NCBI GenBank assembly: GCA_035247945.1
Contig: DATFHX010000025.1
Coordinates: 1 to 58,528 of the forward strand
DNA length: 58,528 bases
Direction: 5' to 3'
Source of the DNA: DATFHX01 sp035247945
GTDB taxonomy: Bacteria; Patescibacteriota; Saccharimonadia; Saccharimonadales; Saccharimonadaceae
Shown here in pieces: positions 32,241 to 41,123 of the stretch. The position numbers were made by a program, and so were the translations under genes. A model generated the notes under the pieces. That model ran no database searches and was not told the DNA's origin. It worked only from the letters and a program-made list of their open reading frames with translations. Numbering within the stretch: the first letter of the stretch is position 1; the number at the start of each line of letters is the position of its first letter.

Positions 32241-33149
32241 ATGATTACAATTCTGACGGGTGACAACGACTTCGAGATACAGCGTGCTGTTGATTCGATG
32301 ATCGCTACATTTGACGGGCAGGTGGAGCATAAAGATGGTGAGACGCTAGAGATGAGAAGCCTTCCCGATCTTTTAATGGGAGTCACACTATTCACGCCCA
32401 CTCGCTTGGTGGTCGTAAAGAACGTATCTCTCAATAAGACGGTGTGGCCGGTATTTGGCGATTGGATACCTCGCATTGCAGAAGAGATTCACGTGGTTCT
32501 TGTCGAACCCAAGCTCGATAAGCGAACAAAAACGTATAAGCTTTTACAGAAAGCGGCTGATTTACGAGAGTTCTCACTTTGGACAGATCGAGATACGCGT
32601 ATTGCAGGAGAGTGGGTAATAGAAGAGGCGAAACGACTTGGATTTATGCTCGATACAAAAAGTGCTCAGGCCCTTCTTGCTCGTGTGGGACTTGACCAGT
32701 GGCTTCTCTTACAAGCACTTGAGAAGCTTGCTTTTGCAGATGAAGTAAATGAGGAAACGGTAATGGAGCTCGTGGATGCGAATCCGGCTGAGAATGTCTT
32801 CAATCTCTTTGATAGTGCCCTGAAGGGTGACGTTGAGAATACGCAGGAAATGATTCAGACCCTGAAGCTTGGAGAGGATCCGTATCGGGTGATGGGACTG
32901 CTTGCGAGTCAGGCATTCCAGTTTGCCGCGCTTGCAGTAACGAATGAGCCGACGAATGTCGTTGCAAAAGATATAGGCGCACATCCGTTTGCTCTCGGCA
33001 AGCTCACGGGTCATGCAAAAAAGCGTGGACACGAGGGTGCAAAAAAAGTAGTGGCAATAATTGCAGATGCTGACATGGCGATGAAATCTTCGGCTGCAGA
33101 TCCGTGGCTCTTGATTGAGCAGGCGCTCATAAAGATAGCTATTATATAA
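32241..33149 (+). CDS. holA: DNA polymerase III delta subunit
   Basis: A 302-residue clamp-loader delta subunit. The N-terminal domain (ITILTGDNDFEIQRAV, then LFTPTRLVVVKN) and LDKRTKTYKLL match the AAA+-like fold without an active Walker motif, as in delta proteins. The C-terminal collar segment contains NVFNLFDSALKGD and ADMAMKSSAADPWLLIEQALIK. TATACT (32228-32233) lies seven bases before the ATG. It converges on rpsT. Confidence 0.93.
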   Translation: MITILTGDNDFEIQRAVDSMIATFDGQVEHKDGETLEMRSLPDLLMGVTLFTPTRLVVVKNVSLNKTVWPVFGDWIPRIAEEIHVVLVEPKLDKRTKTYKLLQKAADLREFSLWTDRDTRIAGEWVIEEAKRLGFMLDTKSAQALLARVGLDQWLLLQALEKLAFADEVNEETVMELVDANPAENVFNLFDSALKGDVENTQEMIQTLKLGEDPYRVMGLLASQAFQFAALAVTNEPTNVVAKDIGAHPFALGKLTGHAKKRGHEGAKKVVAIIADADMAMKSSAADPWLLIEQALIKIAII

Positions 33150-33183
33150 AAAAGAGACTACACGGCGTAGCCTCTTTTTTATA
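33150..33183. terminator. Bidirectional terminator holA/rpsT
   Basis: AAAAAAGAG-CTAC and GTAG-CTCTTTTTT arms flank a short loop, with T-tracts on both strands. Confidence 0.85.
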
Positions 33184-33192
33184 GATAAAGTA

Positions 33193-33579
33193 CTATTTTG
33201 CTTCTTTTTTAGCTGCAGGTTTCTTGGCTGCTGGCTTCTTTGCTGGAGTTTTCTTAGTCTCAGTAGCTTCAGTCTTTTTCGCTGCTGGTTTTTTTGGTGC
33301 AGCTGGCTTTGCTTCTTTTTTAGCTGCTTCAAACTTTACACCAGCTTCCTTAGCGATCTTTGCAAGGCGTGCCTTACGGCGTGATGCAGTATTCTTCTTA
33401 AGAAGGTTCTTCTTAACTGCAGTGTCAAGCTCGCTCTGTGCAGCGCTCAAGGCTGCAGCACTTGGGCTAGCGAGGAAGGCCTTAGTAGCATCCTTAACTT
33501 CGCGCTTGATGGCGACGTTGCGCTCGCGGCGCTTGATAGTCTGCTTCATTCGTTTAACAGCTGATTTGATGATTGGCAT
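33193..33579 (-). CDS. rpsT: Ribosomal protein bS20 with long Ala/Lys/Pro tail
   Basis: A 128-residue bS20 that binds 16S rRNA. The first 90 residues are the normal protein (KSAVKRMKQTIKRRERN, ALSAAQSELDTAVKK, NTASRRKARLA). The last 40 are low-complexity KPAAKK-like repeats, making it much longer than the usual 85-90 residues. The tail resembles histone H1-like nucleic-acid-binding tails; its role is unknown. Confidence 0.95.
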   Translation of the reverse strand: MPIIKSAVKRMKQTIKRRERNVAIKREVKDATKAFLASPSAAALSAAQSELDTAVKKNLLKKNTASRRKARLAKIAKEAGVKFEAAKKEAKPAAPKKPAAKKTEATETKKTPAKKPAAKKPAAKKEAK

Positions 33580-33738
33580 AGGGTTCCTTTTTGCTCTTAA
33601 AAGTTAATGAGTACAATCAATGACAAATTATAGAGGAAAACGCGTAAAAAGTAAAGAGGCGGGGGTGTTGACGGGTAAAAAACACTTATGGTATAGTGAA
33701 CTCAAAATCCGTACAAAAAATAAAAAGCAGGGACAAAA

Positions 33739-35646
33739 ATGAACGACAGCACCGCTAAGCAGCAGATCGTTGATAAGATCAGGGATACGAGCAATATCCT
33801 GGTAACGGTTAGCACTAATCCTTCGGTAGATGAACTCAGTGCTGCACTCGGACTTACAGTGCTGCTTAATAAGATGAACAAACACGCCACGGCAGTATTC
33901 AGTGGTGCCATTCCACCGGCTATTACGTTCCTCGATCCGCAGAAGACATTCGAGAATACAGTCGACAGCCTTCGTGACTTCATCATTGCGCTTGATAAGG
34001 AAAAGGCAGATCATCTACGCTATAAGGTGGACGGTGATGTTGTTAAGATATTCATTACTCCATACCGCACAACAATTACAAGTGATGACCTTGAATTTAG
34101 CCAAGGTGACTATAACGTTGAACTCGTCCTTGCTTTAGGAGTGCGAAATAGCGACAACTTGGACGTTGCACTCGAAGCGCATGGTAGGATTCTGCATGAT
34201 GCGACAGTCGTTTCTATAACGACTGGTGAAGAGAAGAGTGAGCTTGGAAGTATTGAGTGGAGCGATGCAAACGCTAGTAGTCTTAGTGAGATGGTTGTTG
34301 CACTTGTCGAAGCAATTAAAAGTGACAAGAAGCTTATCGATGAACAGGTTGCGACGGCATTTCTTACGGGTATTGTTGCTGCTACGGATCGATTTAGTAA
34401 TAACAAGACATCTTCACGTGTGATGACAGTCGCGGCGCAGCTCATGGCGGCAGGTGCAAATCAGCAGCTGATTGCGACAAAACTCGAAGAGGCAAGCGAG
34501 ATTCGATCTGCAGAGCCAGCTCCAAAAGCGGAGGGTCAAAACGCTGACGGCACGACAGATTTATCTGAAGGTCAGCAGACGAAAGTGGCGAAGCCAGCGA
34601 AGCCGGCTAAAAAGCCTGCTGAGCCTGTTCAGAAAAAACCCGATGACGGTGCTCTCGTTATCTCACATGAGAAGCAAGGGAGTGTTGATGAAGTAGCAGC
34701 GCAGACTGAAAAAGAACAGCGTGAGGCTGCTGCTAAGGCTGCAGAACAGGAGCTCGCACGACAGTCTAAGGAGGCAGAAGCGAAAGAAGCCGAGGAGAAG
34801 CTTTCGCAGCAAATCGGGGTGGCATTACCTCCGGTCGCTGTCAGCGCCTCGCCTTCTGTCGCGGATCTGCAGAAGGATCTTGCAGAAGCGAGTACTGAAA
34901 TGAATGAAGCGGCTACGAAAGCACCATCTACTGTAGCTCCGGCTAACCCGGAACCTTGGCCAAAGGATGACGAGCCGAGTATGGGTGGTACGCTTAATGC
35001 AACTACGGAACAGGCTGCCGAGGATAAGCGCCGTGCAATGGAAGATGATCGTAACCGGACTATATTAACCCACGGTAATACGGGTAACTCAGGGTATGTC
35101 AGTGATGCAACCTCACAACCATCTTTCCAGTCACCACTAAATGCGGCAATGCAGGCTGCGCCAGAGGAAGCTCCAATCGATCCATTCGCGCAGCCCGCTA
35201 GTCACTCGCTAGATGAAACTGCGCCAACTGCGTATGCGCAGCCAGTTCAGCCGCCAAGCTTTGACCTCCCGGCGTCAGCACCAGCTACTCAGCCGGCGAG
35301 CACTACGCTTGCGGATATTGACCGCGAAAATCGGGCTCCTCATGAAGATGCTCGTGCGGCTGTCGATGCGGCATTTGCAGCCGCTCCTGCAAATACAGAG
35401 CCACAGCTGCCATCATCTCCACCTACTACTCCAACGCCAGCACCTGCGCCTTCAGGACTGCCACCGCTGCCCGATTTCTCAACACTACCTCCTCCGCCTC
35501 CAATGCCTGACTTCTCAACACCAGCTCCAGCGGGAGCATTGCCACCAGAGAAACTAGAGGATGTTTTGGAACCGGCTCCTGCACCAGCCCCTACAGCGCA
35601 GCAGCCTACAGATCCGAGTCAGTTCAGGATTCCTGGTCAGTCGTAA
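33739..35646 (+). CDS. DHH-phosphoesterase-like protein with disordered Pro/Ala tail
   Basis: A 635-residue protein. Residues 1-255 resemble a DHH phosphoesterase: NILVTVSTNPSVDELSAALG stands where active enzymes have a DGDA-type motif, and FLTGIVAATDRFSNNKTSSR stands for the later TGI.tDT..F region. Several metal-binding Asp/His are missing, so catalysis is doubtful. From about 255 onward the chain is low-complexity: first Lys/Ala/Glu-rich with possible coiled coil, then Pro/Ala-rich ending in IPGQS. It could be a scaffold. Start ATG lies after a GGGACAAAA region. Confidence 0.7.
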   Translation: MNDSTAKQQIVDKIRDTSNILVTVSTNPSVDELSAALGLTVLLNKMNKHATAVFSGAIPPAITFLDPQKTFENTVDSLRDFIIALDKEKADHLRYKVDGDVVKIFITPYRTTITSDDLEFSQGDYNVELVLALGVRNSDNLDVALEAHGRILHDATVVSITTGEEKSELGSIEWSDANASSLSEMVVALVEAIKSDKKLIDEQVATAFLTGIVAATDRFSNNKTSSRVMTVAAQLMAAGANQQLIATKLEEASEIRSAEPAPKAEGQNADGTTDLSEGQQTKVAKPAKPAKKPAEPVQKKPDDGALVISHEKQGSVDEVAAQTEKEQREAAAKAAEQELARQSKEAEAKEAEEKLSQQIGVALPPVAVSASPSVADLQKDLAEASTEMNEAATKAPSTVAPANPEPWPKDDEPSMGGTLNATTEQAAEDKRRAMEDDRNRTILTHGNTGNSGYVSDATSQPSFQSPLNAAMQAAPEEAPIDPFAQPASHSLDETAPTAYAQPVQPPSFDLPASAPATQPASTTLADIDRENRAPHEDARAAVDAAFAAAPANTEPQLPSSPPTTPTPAPAPSGLPPLPDFSTLPPPPPMPDFSTPAPAGALPPEKLEDVLEPAPAPAPTAQQPTDPSQFRIPGQS

Positions 35647-35648
35647 CG

Positions 35649-36338
35649 TTACGATTTAACGATAAAGTAATTGATGCCAAGGTTCTCGCCTTGGCTCTTT
35701 ATTGTATATGCGCGATCTGCGCGCTGCGAATCGTGGGCGTCCATAACGTAAAGGATGTCATCTCGTAGATGCCGTGCATCAACGATTTCATCGATCTCAT
35801 CAGGAGTTCGTCCGGGCTCCATAAAAATCCAGTCTGTATTTACGGTGGGGGAGATGGATGAGGGAACGGTGGCAAGAAGAATCCGTTCGAACCGACCATC
35901 TGCAGCCTTTAATCTGTAGAACACTTGGCAGGCAGTACGAGCGGCGACGATATGATCAATATGTCCGGTGTATCCATTGAGATCAAGGCTCATAAATTCG
36001 ATCATCACATCATCGAGTACTTTTTCAGTGATTGCTTTTACAATCTGGGTAATTCGATCTGTGGCTTCGATCATTGTCTGATTGTCGAGGTGTCCATCCT
36101 TATATCCGAGAAAATGCATAGAGGTGGCGCCGAGCCGGCTTCCCGCCTCGCGCCACTCCTTTTCGCGAACAGCACCGAGATCGGGGACGTTATCGGGGTT
36201 TGTACCTGCATCGCCAGCGGTAAAGGTGATGAGGTGAAGTTCTGTACCGACCTTTGTTTCGGCAAGGAGTGTGCCTGCTGGTCCAAAAGCTTCGTCATCG
36301 GGATGTGCGAAGATGCCAAAGATAATTTTCTTACTCAT
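35649..36338 (-). CDS. PIG-L family deacetylase
   Basis: A 229-residue LmbE/PIG-L zinc deacetylase from ATG 36338; the upstream TTG start lies inside the -10. AHPDDE near residue 12 supplies metal ligands and the base, and GHIDHI near residue 130 supplies the third ligand. Members remove acetyl groups from GlcNAc-like or thiol-cofactor precursors; substrate unknown. A minus-strand TATACT leaves almost no leader. It is divergent from truB. Confidence 0.88.
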   Translation of the reverse strand: MSKKIIFGIFAHPDDEAFGPAGTLLAETKVGTELHLITFTAGDAGTNPDNVPDLGAVREKEWREAGSRLGATSMHFLGYKDGHLDNQTMIEATDRITQIVKAITEKVLDDVMIEFMSLDLNGYTGHIDHIVAARTACQVFYRLKAADGRFERILLATVPSSISPTVNTDWIFMEPGRTPDEIDEIVDARHLRDDILYVMDAHDSQRADRAYTIKSQGENLGINYFIVKS

Positions 36339-36363
36339 GGTTCTAGTATACAAGGTGTCACGA

Positions 36364-36376
36364 TATAATAGAGGGA
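36364..36376 (+). promoter_or_regulatory. truB -10 element
   Basis: TATAAT (36364-36369) lies seven bases before ATG 36377. Confidence 0.55.
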
Positions 36377-37036
36377 ATGAATGACGGAATCCTCCTTATA
36401 GATAAACCTGCCGAAATGACGAGTTTTGGTGTTGTGGCGCGCATACGGCGCGTACTTAGTGAGCGCGCTGGTAAAAAAGTGAAGGTAGGTCATACGGGAA
36501 CACTCGATCCTTTTGCAACTGGCCTTATGATTATTGTTACAGGTAAAGAGTGTAAAAACGCACAGACATACAGTAAGCTCGATAAAGTGTATGAGGCTAC
36601 CTTTGTGCTGGGGAAGAAGAGTACGACGGGTGATCCAGAGGGGGAAATCAGTGAGGTGAGTACGCACATACCAAGCATGGATGAGATACGTGGTACTCTG
36701 GAAAAATTTACAGGTGAAATTGAGCAGCGTCCTCCACTATTCAGTGCGATTAAGATCAATGGTACGCGCGCATACAAGCTTGCGCGAGATGGTCAAGAAG
36801 TGGAAATACCACTTCGGAAAGTTACTGTCTACAGTCTTGAGCTTGTTGAATATTCCTATCCATACCTGAAGGTTCGAACGCATGTTAGTAGTGGCACGTA
36901 TATTCGCAGCCTCTGTGTCGATATTGGTGAAGTGCTTGGGACGGGGGCCTACTGTAGTCAGCTTCGTCGCACAAGTATTAATAAGTGGAGCGTGGACAAG
37001 GCGCAGAGCCTGGCGGATTTTGGAATTAAAAGTTAG
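36377..37036 (+). CDS. truB: tRNA pseudouridine(55) synthase
   Basis: A 219-residue TruB that makes pseudouridine 55 in the T-loop of tRNAs. LLIDKPAEMTSF near the start and GHTGTLDPFATG with catalytic Asp44 are diagnostic, and RAYKLARDGQEVEIP and SSGTYIRSLCVDIG are also present. It is shorter than most, lacking a C-terminal PUA domain, as in minimal forms. A mutarotase gene follows 12 bases later. Confidence 0.95.
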   Translation: MNDGILLIDKPAEMTSFGVVARIRRVLSERAGKKVKVGHTGTLDPFATGLMIIVTGKECKNAQTYSKLDKVYEATFVLGKKSTTGDPEGEISEVSTHIPSMDEIRGTLEKFTGEIEQRPPLFSAIKINGTRAYKLARDGQEVEIPLRKVTVYSLELVEYSYPYLKVRTHVSSGTYIRSLCVDIGEVLGTGAYCSQLRRTSINKWSVDKAQSLADFGIKS

Positions 37037-37048
37037 CGAGATAAAAAG

Positions 37049-37744
37049 ATGGAAATCGAACTTGAGAATGGAGACGCACGGGCTATTATTGATCCGCTCG
37101 GTGCTTGGGTGACAAATCTCTCAGATCAGAGTGGCGACATTCTGTTTCCGAAGCGTCTTCTGGTTGCACTAGACGGGAATAAGAAGGCTCGAGGTGGTTG
37201 CCATGTTTGCCTTCCGCAGTTTGGGCCTGGTGGTGAGAGCGGGCTCGAGCAACATGGGTTTGGCCGCACCAGCGTATGGGAGATTGAAAAACGATCTCTG
37301 GATATGGTGATACTTACCCTTCGAGTGAAAGAGGGCAATTATACAGGATTAACTGCAGCGCTAACGTACCAGCTCTCTGAGCATCAATTTACTATGAAGC
37401 TAACGGTGCATGGGTCTGCGGGAATGAAGATTAGTCCTGGATTTCACCCGTACTTTTCGGTACTGAGAGGCGAAGAAGATGTTGAGATAAGCGGAGAGCG
37501 CTTTGAGTTAAGTGAACTCTCCAACACCGAGTTTAGAGTAGCCCAAGAGCAAACTATAGAACTTGGAAACCGTACGGTCCGTATTTGGTCAAAAGAGCTG
37601 CCGACATGGGCGATTTGGTCAGATCAACTCGGCTCGTATATATGCATTGAGCCGACTCTGGGTGGAAATATGTTTCAAGAAGGAAAGGCTCTTATTCTGA
37701 GAGATGATACAGAATACTCGTTTGCTGTGGGCATATGTTGGTAG
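37049..37744 (+). CDS. Aldose 1-epimerase/hexose-6-phosphate mutarotase-like protein
   Basis: A 231-residue galactose-mutarotase-fold protein. GGCHVCLPQFGP with QHGFGR, then SPGFHPYF, and a late CIEPTLGG supply the typical Arg, His and Glu positions. It probably interconverts anomers of a sugar or sugar phosphate. It is co-transcribed with truB and ends at a rho-independent terminator. Confidence 0.82.
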   Translation: MEIELENGDARAIIDPLGAWVTNLSDQSGDILFPKRLLVALDGNKKARGGCHVCLPQFGPGGESGLEQHGFGRTSVWEIEKRSLDMVILTLRVKEGNYTGLTAALTYQLSEHQFTMKLTVHGSAGMKISPGFHPYFSVLRGEEDVEISGERFELSELSNTEFRVAQEQTIELGNRTVRIWSKELPTWAIWSDQLGSYICIEPTLGGNMFQEGKALILRDDTEYSFAVGICW

Positions 37745-37757
37745 CATTTTCAAAAAA

Positions 37758-37784
37758 TGACCCTTGGAAGGGTCTTTTTTTGAT
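37758..37784 (+). terminator. Rho-independent terminator
   Basis: GACCCTT and AAGGGTC pair across GG, followed by TTTTTTT. Confidence 0.85.
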
Positions 37785-37807
37785 GCTCTATAACAGAGTA
37801 GGATATG

Positions 37808-37865
37808 TAGAAATACACTATTTCTATAATAGTACCTTGACTGTCATAGTAATATGATGTATATT
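37808..37865 (+). promoter_or_regulatory. PadR operon promoter and inverted repeat
   Basis: TAGAAATA (37808-37815) is perfectly inverted as TATTTCTA (37819-37826). It lies just upstream of a promoter, TTGACT (37837-37842), 17 bases, TATATT (37860-37865). The repeat is a plausible PadR autoregulatory operator. Confidence 0.6.
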
Positions 37866-37891
37866 GTAGTTAGGGAGATATAATAAAACGT

Positions 37892-38221
37892 ATGGATAAG
37901 AACAAGATATCTTCCGACCTTCTACGAGGTCACACGGACACGATAATTCTGCGCTTACTGACAGAAGGTGATAAATACGGCTATGAAATAACAAAGCGTA
38001 TCTATCAGGACTCTGGTGAAGTGTATGAATTAAAAGAAGCAACCATGTATTCGAGTCTGAAACGACTTGAGGCAGACGGAAGCATTCTCTCGTACTGGGG
38101 TGACGAAAGTAGCGGCGGTCGGAGAAAATACTACAGAATAACAGAACGAGGAAAGACAACCTACGCTGACAACAAGCGAAGCTGGGAGTCTGCTAAAGAA
38201 ATCCTCGAACACTTACTATAA
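37892..38221 (+). CDS. PadR-family transcriptional regulator
   Basis: A 109-residue winged-helix repressor. LLRGHTDTIILRLLTEGDKYGYEIT and the EATMYSSLKRLEADG recognition helix, then SGGRRKYYRIT wing, are classic PadR. It heads an operon with a pentapeptide-repeat protein and a DrrAB-like ABC exporter, so it probably senses a toxic compound and represses its own export operon. Confidence 0.92.
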   Translation: MDKNKISSDLLRGHTDTIILRLLTEGDKYGYEITKRIYQDSGEVYELKEATMYSSLKRLEADGSILSYWGDESSGGRRKYYRITERGKTTYADNKRSWESAKEILEHLL

Positions 38222-38231
38222 GGAGATGATC

Positions 38232-38993
38232 ATGGAAGATAAAATTGTACGATTTGTAGATGCTGCCTTTGCGACATATGATGTGACGGCAGTTGCGGAG
38301 ACAAAAGCTGACCTCGTCCAGCACTTACTCGAGAAATATCACGGGTTAATGGAAGAGGGGAAGTCGAGTGATGAAGCATATAAGCTTACTGTAGAGTCAA
38401 TCGGGGACGTTTCCGAGCTTGTTGATGGTGAGAAGCCTTACCAGGAACCACCAGTAAACCTTTCTGCAAGTGATCTCCAGAATGTTGACCTTTCAGGGAC
38501 GGACATTCGTGAGGGAAGCTTTAAAGGGTCATCGATGCGTGCGTCTGATTTCCAGAACGCGAACCTTCCAAACGCTGTGTTTAAGGGAAGTGAGCTCCGC
38601 GATAGCAACTTTGCGGGTGCAAATCTCGTTAGTGCGACTTTCTCGAGTAGCGATATGCGCGGTTCTGATTTTACAGGTGCAAATCTCACCCATGCATCAT
38701 TTGATAAATCTGATATGCACGATGTAGTGTTTGATGGTGCTAACTTAATTAACACCACGTTCAAGCAAGCTGATGTGAGTGGTGTGAACTTTGCCAATCA
38801 GACACTCGTAGGGACGAGCTTTGAAATGACAGGTCTTAAGGGAACGTCTTTCAAGGATGCTGTTCTTCGGAACGTCTCATTCCACCACTCGGATGCGCGA
38901 AAAGCAATTCTTGACGGTGCGACTGTTGATAAGATCACCTACGCTTCACTAAAGAGCTCAAAGGCTGACCTCTCGAACGTTGTCGTTATCTAG
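38232..38993 (+). CDS. HAAS/permease-prefix-like plus pentapeptide-repeat protein
   Basis: A 253-residue protein from ATG 38232, with AAGGAG six bases upstream; the ATG at 38226 abuts that site. The first 65 residues (TKADLVQHLLEKYHGL, SSDEAYKLTVESIGD) resemble the helical HAAS/DUF1700 prefix that often accompanies PadR regulators. Residues 75-255 are pentapeptide repeats of the A(D/N)LxxxxF type forming a right-handed beta-helix. Such helices can mimic DNA and protect gyrase; here it may be a sensor or resistance partner for the ABC exporter. Confidence 0.85.
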   Translation: MEDKIVRFVDAAFATYDVTAVAETKADLVQHLLEKYHGLMEEGKSSDEAYKLTVESIGDVSELVDGEKPYQEPPVNLSASDLQNVDLSGTDIREGSFKGSSMRASDFQNANLPNAVFKGSELRDSNFAGANLVSATFSSSDMRGSDFTGANLTHASFDKSDMHDVVFDGANLINTTFKQADVSGVNFANQTLVGTSFEMTGLKGTSFKDAVLRNVSFHHSDARKAILDGATVDKITYASLKSSKADLSNVVVI

Positions 38994-39026
38994 TTCAAGT
39001 TTCTAAACGTTTTAAAGGAGTAATTT

Positions 39027-39965
39027 ATGGCAGAAAAACCAGCCATCATTATTAAAGATGTCCGAAAATCATTTAAGGATACGGAAGTCTTAAAAGGTGT
39101 GACCTTTGAGGTTGCTAAAGGGTCGGTCTTCGCCCTGCTTGGATCGAATGGTGCAGGGAAGACGACTACGATCAATATTCTCACAACCCTTCTTCCTGCT
39201 GATCAGGGAACGGCGCTCGTGAACGGCTACGATGTAGCTAAACAGCCTGATATGGTGCGACGCCAAATTGGGTTAACGGGTCAATTTGCAGCAATCGATG
39301 AGTCACTTACTGGTCGGGAGAATCTTATACTCTTCGCAAAGCTTTGGCATTTAGCTAATCCTAAGAAGGTTGCATCAGATCTTCTCGATACATTTCAGTT
39401 GAATGACGCGGCTGATCGTGCCGCACAGACCTACTCTGGTGGAATGCGTCGACGACTCGATATTGCAATGAGTCTGATAGGTACACCCTCAATTCTATTT
39501 CTCGATGAGCCTACTACAGGTCTTGACCCAGAGAGTCGAAACGCTATGTGGGAAGTGATTCGTGATTTAACAAAACGCGGCACAACAATTTTCTTGACAA
39601 CTCAATATCTCGAAGAAGCGGATCAGCTCGCTGATATGATCGCTATTCTTCATGAGGGGCGTATTGTTACTCAAGGCACGCCTGCACAGCTTAAAAAACA
39701 TATAGACGAGCGTCTTATGGAACTACGATTTAGCTCAGCCACGGCAATGAAGGCTGCTTATGATGTCCTGCGCACTGCATTTACTGTTACGGTCAATGCA
39801 GCAGAGAATGTCCTTCTCGTCGCAACAGATGGAAGTGCTCAGCAGTCCATGAAAGTACTTTCTCTTATTCAGAGTAATTCAATTATCGTTGATGAGTTTT
39901 CTCAAAAGCAACCAAGTCTTGATGATGTGTTCCTACGCATTGTCGGAAGTAAGAAGGAGCGTTAA
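39027..39965 (+). CDS. ABC exporter ATP-binding protein (DrrA-like)
   Basis: A 312-residue ATPase subunit. Walker A GSNGAGKTTT, Q-loop region, signature YSGGMRRR and Walker B ILFLDEPTTG are complete. The family exports daunorubicin-like drugs or lipids. The C-terminal extension (about 80 residues) matches DrrA. It lies three bases before its permease gene. Confidence 0.93.
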   Translation: MAEKPAIIIKDVRKSFKDTEVLKGVTFEVAKGSVFALLGSNGAGKTTTINILTTLLPADQGTALVNGYDVAKQPDMVRRQIGLTGQFAAIDESLTGRENLILFAKLWHLANPKKVASDLLDTFQLNDAADRAAQTYSGGMRRRLDIAMSLIGTPSILFLDEPTTGLDPESRNAMWEVIRDLTKRGTTIFLTTQYLEEADQLADMIAILHEGRIVTQGTPAQLKKHIDERLMELRFSSATAMKAAYDVLRTAFTVTVNAAENVLLVATDGSAQQSMKVLSLIQSNSIIVDEFSQKQPSLDDVFLRIVGSKKER

Positions 39966-39967
39966 TA

Positions 39968-40741
39968 ATGGCATCTGTATTAAATACCCTACGTGACACG
40001 GTAACTATGACGGGTCGTACCCTGAAGCATTCACTGCGTAATGCTGATACGATTACGACCGTTGTGGTTATGCCACTGTTTATCATGGCGATGTTTGTAT
40101 ACATTTTTGGTTCATCAATAAAGACGGGTAGTCTTGACTACGTGAACTATATTGTTCCTGGCATTGTGTTAATGTGTATCGCAAATGGTGCAGCATATGC
40201 AGCGTTTCGATTAAATAATGACATAACCAAGGGGATTATCAACCGATTCCGAACGATGCCTATTGCTAAATCTGCAGTACTTGGCGGGCATGTCGTATCC
40301 TCAACACTCTTCAGCCTCATTTCGGCGGTAGTTGTGTTTGGCGCTGCGATGCTTATGGGATTTCATCCTGGAGCATCTGTAGAGCAGTGGGCGCTTGTAG
40401 GGCTTCTTCTGTTTATCGTTTCACTCGGGATGAGCTGGCTCTCAATGGTATTTGGTCTTCTAGCAAAGAGTGCAGAGGGTGCGAGTGCGTTTAGTTACGT
40501 TCTTCTTCTCATGATCTTCCTGAGCTCGGCATTTGCGCCGACAAGTGGGATGAATAGCATCGTTCGATTTGTTGCCGAGCATCAGCCAATGACTCCTGTT
40601 CTGGATGCAATGCGAGCGCTTCTTGCGGGAACTACTCCTGGTCAAACTGTAGTGCAATCACTTATCTGGACTGTGGGACTCCTCGTTGTTTCTTACATCC
40701 TTGCGATGTGGGTGTACGCACGTCGTTCAGTTCGAGGGTAA
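39968..40741 (+). CDS. ABC-2 type permease (DrrB-like)
   Basis: A 257-residue membrane subunit with about six hydrophobic segments and the ABC2 pattern (RFRTMPIAKSAVLGGH in the coupling loop). It partners the preceding ATPase. Substrate unknown; it is presumably the efflux arm of the PadR-controlled operon. Confidence 0.92.
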   Translation: MASVLNTLRDTVTMTGRTLKHSLRNADTITTVVVMPLFIMAMFVYIFGSSIKTGSLDYVNYIVPGIVLMCIANGAAYAAFRLNNDITKGIINRFRTMPIAKSAVLGGHVVSSTLFSLISAVVVFGAAMLMGFHPGASVEQWALVGLLLFIVSLGMSWLSMVFGLLAKSAEGASAFSYVLLLMIFLSSAFAPTSGMNSIVRFVAEHQPMTPVLDAMRALLAGTTPGQTVVQSLIWTVGLLVVSYILAMWVYARRSVRG

Positions 40742-40769
40742 CCCTATTGATACTTTTCGTGAGCTCTGT

Positions 40770-40783
40770 TATAATAAACCACG
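40770..40783 (+). promoter_or_regulatory. rpsO -10 element
   Basis: TATAAT (40770-40775) lies eight bases before ATG 40784, a leaderless layout. Confidence 0.55.
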
Positions 40784-41050
40784 ATGATTACAGCAGAGAA
40801 TAAAGCACAGGCGATTGCTTTGACGCAGACGCACAAAACTGATGTTGGAAGCCCACAGGCTCAAGTATCAGTTTTGACAACTCGCATCAAAGAGATTACT
40901 GAGCATCTAAAGACTAACAAGCACGACCACATGGCTCGTCGCGGTCTTATCCAGATGGTCGGTCGTCGTAAAAAGCTGCTTAAGTACCTTGAGCGAAAAG
41001 ATTTCGAGGCATACAAGGCAACTGTCGCCGCATTAGGACTCCGCAAATAA
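40784..41050 (+). CDS. rpsO: Ribosomal protein uS15
   Basis: An 88-residue uS15, which binds the 16S rRNA central domain. DVGSPQAQVSVLTTRI, HLKTNKHDHMARRGL and the RRKKLLKYL helix are conserved. In many bacteria pnp follows directly; here about 2 kb with four genes separate them. Confidence 0.97.
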   Translation: MITAENKAQAIALTQTHKTDVGSPQAQVSVLTTRIKEITEHLKTNKHDHMARRGLIQMVGRRKKLLKYLERKDFEAYKATVAALGLRK

Positions 41051-41068
41051 TACTTGCGGAGTTTTTTG
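41036..41068 (+). terminator. rpsO terminator
   Basis: CTCCGCAA and TTGCGGAG pair across a short loop, followed by TTTTTT. The first arm overlaps the last rpsO codons. Confidence 0.85.
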
Positions 41069-41123
41069 TTTTAGATGAAATAACTACGCCTCTCGCGTAG
41101 TTATTGTATTGATAAGGAGAACC

